64,000 nucleotides of DNA from Streptomyces capillispiralis (lineage in GTDB: Bacteria > Actinomycetota > Actinomycetes > Streptomycetales > Streptomycetaceae). The notes under the pieces are model-generated. The model searched no databases and had not been told where the DNA came from. It saw nothing but the letters and a program-made list of their open reading frames with translations. The stretch spans positions 6,046,501 through 6,110,500 of the forward strand of contig NZ_VIWV01000001.1 in NCBI RefSeq assembly GCF_007829875.1, given 5' to 3'. Both the position numbers and the translations under genes were made by a program. Of the stretch, positions 60,908-64,000 are shown one piece after another. Within the stretch, counting starts at the first letter, position 1. Every line of letters begins with the position of its first letter.

Positions 60908-61540
60908 GTGCGACTCGAAGCGATCACCTGGGACCGGCTCGGCGACCTCCTCGCCGAGCGCCTGCTGGAGCTGAAGACGGCCGACGGCGGCCCCTGGCCC
61001 CGGGTCGCCCTCGACGGCGCTCCGGCCGCCCGTCCGGGAGACCTCGCCGAGCGGGTGGCCGAGGCGCTGCGCATACGCGGCCGCCCCTCCCTGGTCGTGG
61101 GCACCGAGGGCTTCCTGCGGCCCGCCTCCGTCCGGCTCGAGTACGGCCACCGGGACGTGGAGTCCTACTACAGCGGCTGGTACGACACCGGAGCCCTCTG
61201 GCGCGAGGTGTTCGGTCCCCTCGAACCCGGCGGCAGCGGACGGGTCCTGCCCGACCTGTGGGATCCCGTCACCGACCGCGCCACCCGCAGTCCCTACGCC
61301 GAACTCCCGCCCGGTGGTGTCCTGTTGCTGCACGGTCCCCTCCTCCTGCGGCACTGGTTCCCCTTCGACCTGACCGTCCACGTCCTCCTCTCCCCGGCCG
61401 CCCTGCGCCGCCGTACCCCCGAGGCCGAGCACTGGACCCTCCCCGCCTTCGCCCGCTACGCCGAGGAGACCGACCCGGCCGGCTCCGCCGACGTGCTGGT
61501 GCGGGCCGACGATCCCCGCCATCCGGCGTGGCGCGGCTGA
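60908..61540 (+). CDS. Uridine kinase-like protein
   Basis: A 210-residue protein of a Streptomyces family usually annotated as uridine kinase. DRLGDLLAERLLELK opens it; YGHRDVESYYSGWYDTGALWREVFGPL and LWDPVTDRATRSPYAELPPGGVLLLHGPLLL resemble the P-loop kinase lid and uridine-binding region. The Walker A position reads VALDGAPAARPGDLAE, without the GK(S/T) needed for ATP binding, so activity is doubtful. GTG 60908 is the only suitable start. Confidence 0.77.
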   Translation: MRLEAITWDRLGDLLAERLLELKTADGGPWPRVALDGAPAARPGDLAERVAEALRIRGRPSLVVGTEGFLRPASVRLEYGHRDVESYYSGWYDTGALWREVFGPLEPGGSGRVLPDLWDPVTDRATRSPYAELPPGGVLLLHGPLLLRHWFPFDLTVHVLLSPAALRRRTPEAEHWTLPAFARYAEETDPAGSADVLVRADDPRHPAWRG

Positions 61541-61682
61541 GGCCGGCGGGGAGGGCGGGCGGTGGTCCCGGTGCGGACCGTCCTCCGGGTGCCGTCCCCG
61601 GACGGCACGGCGAGAATGAAGAGCGCCGGTACTCGCGGTGCGCCCCGCGCCGCGCCGGCCGTCCGGCACCGGGAGGTAGCCC

Positions 61683-62111
61683 ATGACCACCGCCGGAGAC
61701 ATCATGCACCGCGGTGCCCAGTGGATCCCCGCGCACGAAACCCTCGACCGCGCCGCCCAGTTGATGCGTGAGCTGAACGTCGGCGCGCTGCCCATCAGCG
61801 ACGAGAACGAGCGGCTGTGCGGCATTCTCACCGACCGGGACATCGTCGTCGGCTGCGTCGCCCTGGGGCACGACCCCTCCCGGGTCACCGCGGGGGAGAT
61901 GGCCAAGGGCACCCCGCGCTGGATCGAGGCGGACGCCGACATCGGCGACGTCCTCCGGGAGATGCAGACCCACCGGATCCGCAGGCTGCCCGTCATCGAC
62001 GGCAAGCGCCTCGTCGGCATGATCAGCGAGGCCGACCTCGCCCGGCACCTGACGGAGGACCAGATCGCCACCTGGGCCGAGAACGTCTATGCCAGGACCA
62101 CCGAAGGCTGA
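61683..62111 (+). CDS. CBS domain protein
   Basis: A 142-residue protein formed by two CBS domains (about 7-60 and 72-127). IPAHETLDRAAQLMRELNVGALPISDENERLCGILTDRDIV and IEADADIGDVLREMQTHRIRRLPVIDGKRLVGMISEADLARH are textbook copies. CBS pairs bind adenosine nucleotides or SAM. GGGAGG lies 7 bases before the ATG. It converges on corA; the two are 24 bases apart. Confidence 0.93.
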   Translation: MTTAGDIMHRGAQWIPAHETLDRAAQLMRELNVGALPISDENERLCGILTDRDIVVGCVALGHDPSRVTAGEMAKGTPRWIEADADIGDVLREMQTHRIRRLPVIDGKRLVGMISEADLARHLTEDQIATWAENVYARTTEG

Positions 62112-62135
62112 TCCCCGCCCGCACCGGGGTGGCCC

Positions 62136-63263
62136 TCAGAGCCAGCCGCCGCGCCGGAACGCCCGGTACAGCACCGCACAGGCCACGGATATCACCCCGA
62201 TGACCATGCCGTAGCCGTACCGCCAGTGCAGCTCGGGCATGTGGTCGAAGTTCATGCCGTACATCCCGCAGACCATCGTCGGCACGGCGATGATCGCCGC
62301 CCACGCGGTGATCTTGCGCATGTCCTCGTTCTGCGCGACCGTCACCCGCGCCAGGTGCGCCTGGAGGATGGAGTTGAGCAGTTCGTCGAAGGCCGCTATC
62401 TGCTCCTTCGCCCGCTGCAGATGGTCGGAGACGTCACGGAAGTACGCCTGTATCTCCGGGGCGACCGCCCGCACGGGCCGGGTGGCGAGCTCCTCCAGCG
62501 GCCGGCCGAGCGGCACCACCGCCCGCTTCAGCTCGAGGAGTTCCCGCTTGAGCTGGTAGATGCGGCCCGGATCGACCCGGGCGCCGTGCTCCGCGAACAC
62601 CTCCGTCTCCACCTCGTCCATGTCCTCCTGGACCGAGTCGATGACGGTCAGGTAGTCGTCGACCACATGGTCCGCGATCGCGTGCAGCACCGCGGACGGG
62701 CCCTTGGCGAGCTGCTCGGGATCGGACTCCAGCCCCTCGCGCAGCGGCCCCAGCGAGCCGTGCCGTCCGTGCCGCACGGTGATCACGAAGTCCTCGCCGA
62801 GGAACACCATGATCTCCCCGGTGTCCACCACCTCGCTGGTGGCGGTGAGCTCCTCGTGCTCGACGTAGCAGACCGTCTTGAACACGGCGAACAGCGTCTC
62901 TCCGTAGCGCTCCAGCTTGGGCCGCTGGTGGGCCTCGACGGCGTCCTCGACCGCCAGCGGATGCAGGTCGAACAGCTCGGCGATGCCCGCGAACTCCCGG
63001 TTGGTCGGCTCGTGCAGGCCCAGCCAGACGAAGCCCTCCCCGCTCTTGCGCACGTGCTTCACGGCGTCCACCAGGTCCCCGCGCGCGGCGGTGCGGTGAC
63101 CGTCCCGGTACGTCACGCAGTTGACCACCGAGGAGCCCAGTGGGGAGCGCGCCGGGTGACTCAGGTCCACCCGGGGACGCCGCCGGGCCAGCCGGGCCAC
63201 CCGGCGCAGTCCGCCGGCCCTGCCCAGACTCGTGACCTTCCGCAGATTCCCTGCCATGGACAT
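62136..63263 (-). CDS. corA: CorA family magnesium/cobalt transporter
   Basis: A 375-residue channel protein. A cytoplasmic N-terminal domain (FVWLGLHEPTNREFAGIAELFDLHPLAVEDA) leads into the long stalk helix and two C-terminal membrane helices, with the selectivity signature YGMNF (GMN at about 336-338) before HMPELHWRYGYGMVIGVISV. The basic first 35 residues (NLRKVTSLGRAGGLRRVARLARRRPR) are an extension of the usual form. GGAG lies 8 bases before the ATG at 63263. Confidence 0.95.
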   Translation of the reverse strand: MSMAGNLRKVTSLGRAGGLRRVARLARRRPRVDLSHPARSPLGSSVVNCVTYRDGHRTAARGDLVDAVKHVRKSGEGFVWLGLHEPTNREFAGIAELFDLHPLAVEDAVEAHQRPKLERYGETLFAVFKTVCYVEHEELTATSEVVDTGEIMVFLGEDFVITVRHGRHGSLGPLREGLESDPEQLAKGPSAVLHAIADHVVDDYLTVIDSVQEDMDEVETEVFAEHGARVDPGRIYQLKRELLELKRAVVPLGRPLEELATRPVRAVAPEIQAYFRDVSDHLQRAKEQIAAFDELLNSILQAHLARVTVAQNEDMRKITAWAAIIAVPTMVCGMYGMNFDHMPELHWRYGYGMVIGVISVACAVLYRAFRRGGWL

Positions 63264-63426
63264 CTGGCTCTCCTTGCGTGGTTCCCCCGCGCCGTACCTG
63301 TTTCCCGCGCCTGGCGCGCCAGTCTGCCAGTCCTGGACGAGTCGTGCGCGACCCTGTGGGAATCACTTATTCCGCTTGGTTCCCGCCTGTGGACAAAGGG
63401 AGTTCGGGTGGCGGGGCGCCCGTTCG

Positions 63427-64000
63427 TCAGGCCGGAGCCGGCGGGCGGCCCCCTATCTGTTCCACCGCCAGCGCGCCCGCCCCGCACCCCTCCGCCGCCG
63501 CCCGCTCCGGGTCGGCGCCCGCGAGCAGGGCCGCCAGGAACGCGCCCGTGAACGCGTCACCGGCACCCGTGGTGTCCCGCGGCGTCGCCGGTACGGCGGG
63601 GACACGGGCGTACACCTCGCCGGACCGGGCGAGCAGCGCACCCCGAGCGCCCTGCTTGGCCACCACCAGCGGCACCAGCCGGCTCAGCCGCGCGGCGGCC
63701 TCCGCCGCATCGGACACCCCCGTCAGCAGGCGGGCCTCGTCGCGGCTGGGCAGCAGGACGTCCACGCCCTCGACGAGTGACCGGAAACGGCCGGCCCCCA
63801 GCTCCCCGAGGAACCCGGCCGACGCCGGATCCAGACTCACCGGCACCCCCCTCGCCCGCGCCGCCTTGACCGCCACCGCGACGAACGCCCGGCTCGCCTC
63901 GGTGAACAGGAGATAACCCGACAGATGCAACCGCGCCACTCCGTCCAGCAGCGCGTCCGACCAGTCACCGGGGCCCAGCCGCAGCGAGGCGCCGCTGTCG
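63427..64000 (-). CDS. PfkB family carbohydrate kinase, C-terminal part (cut by right edge)
   Basis: The minus frame is open from the window edge to the stop at 63427 (191 codons visible). HLSGYLLFTEASRAFVAVAVKAARARGVPVSLDPASAGFL and DVLLPSRDEARLLTG are family features. ATPRDTTGAGDAFTGAFLAALLAG is the PfkB signature, with the catalytic aspartate in GAGD. The N-terminus lies beyond the window. The sugar substrate cannot be told. It lies upstream of corA in the same direction; a CTGGCGCGCCAG palindrome (63311-63322) separates them. Confidence 0.92.
   Translation of the reverse strand, partial: DSGASLRLGPGDWSDALLDGVARLHLSGYLLFTEASRAFVAVAVKAARARGVPVSLDPASAGFLGELGAGRFRSLVEGVDVLLPSRDEARLLTGVSDAAEAAARLSRLVPLVVAKQGARGALLARSGEVYARVPAVPATPRDTTGAGDAFTGAFLAALLAGADPERAAAEGCGAGALAVEQIGGRPPAPA

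Overview
The window is a stretch of high-GC actinobacterial chromosome, almost certainly from a Streptomyces. The G+C content is very high, codon third positions are nearly all G or C, and GTG starts, four-base stop/start overlaps and leaderless promoters are frequent. Several gene families are typical of the genus: WhiJ-like HTH with DUF397, PF04672 methyltransferase, and an ANTAR regulator. From memory, the order pyk, ANTAR regulator, liv transporter, polA, rpsA, coaE matches a conserved core segment of Streptomyces chromosomes. No database search was run.

Layout. 1-8 kb: an unknown gene cut by the left edge, chorismate mutase, an orphan response regulator, aminopeptidase N, and a translationally coupled PLP decarboxylase / FAD N-hydroxylase pair. 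This pair looks like the first two steps of a hydroxamate siderophore pathway, but the rest of the pathway is absent. 7-12 kb: Tat-exported 5'-nucleotidase, SIMPL protein, pyruvate kinase, an unusual tRNA on the minus strand, and an ANTAR response regulator. 12-18 kb: a complete branched-chain amino acid ABC transporter on the minus strand (livK-H-M-G-F), followed by about 1 kb with no convincing gene. 19-29 kb: thioesterase, molybdopterin oxidoreductase, a G-rich tandem array, polA, two hypothetical genes and a secreted transglycosylase-like protein. 29-38 kb: HrpB helicase, a methyltransferase with no ordinary start codon, rpsA with a consensus promoter and long leader, a PAC2 protein, a nested MITE plus IS5-type insertion against coaE, a TPR protein and a second methyltransferase. 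38-48 kb: DoxX protein, S4 RNA-binding protein with a glycine-rich tail, family 5 uracil-DNA glycosylase, proline iminopeptidase, GNAT, formaldehyde-type alcohol dehydrogenase, glpK-glpF and a nucleotidyltransferase. 48-57 kb: FUSC transporter-like protein, an endonuclease/exonuclease/phosphatase protein, adenosine-type deaminase, DUF899, and a WhiJ/AbaA-like regulatory cluster. 57-64 kb: an orphan gltD-like protein, DUF1772, DUF2293, uridine kinase-like, CBS, CorA and a PfkB kinase cut by the right edge.

How the genes work together. Most of the window is housekeeping: DNA polymerase I, ribosomal protein S1, CoA synthesis, pyruvate kinase and amino acid uptake. The accessory or regulatory parts are the decarboxylase/hydroxylase pair, the HTH-DUF397-ATPase-methyltransferase cluster with palindromes between its divergent genes, and the mobile elements beside coaE. 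Several genes (374, 9813, 36502, 40405, 41159, 51286) have a TANNNT -10 box ending 6-8 bases before the start codon, which suggests leaderless transcripts.
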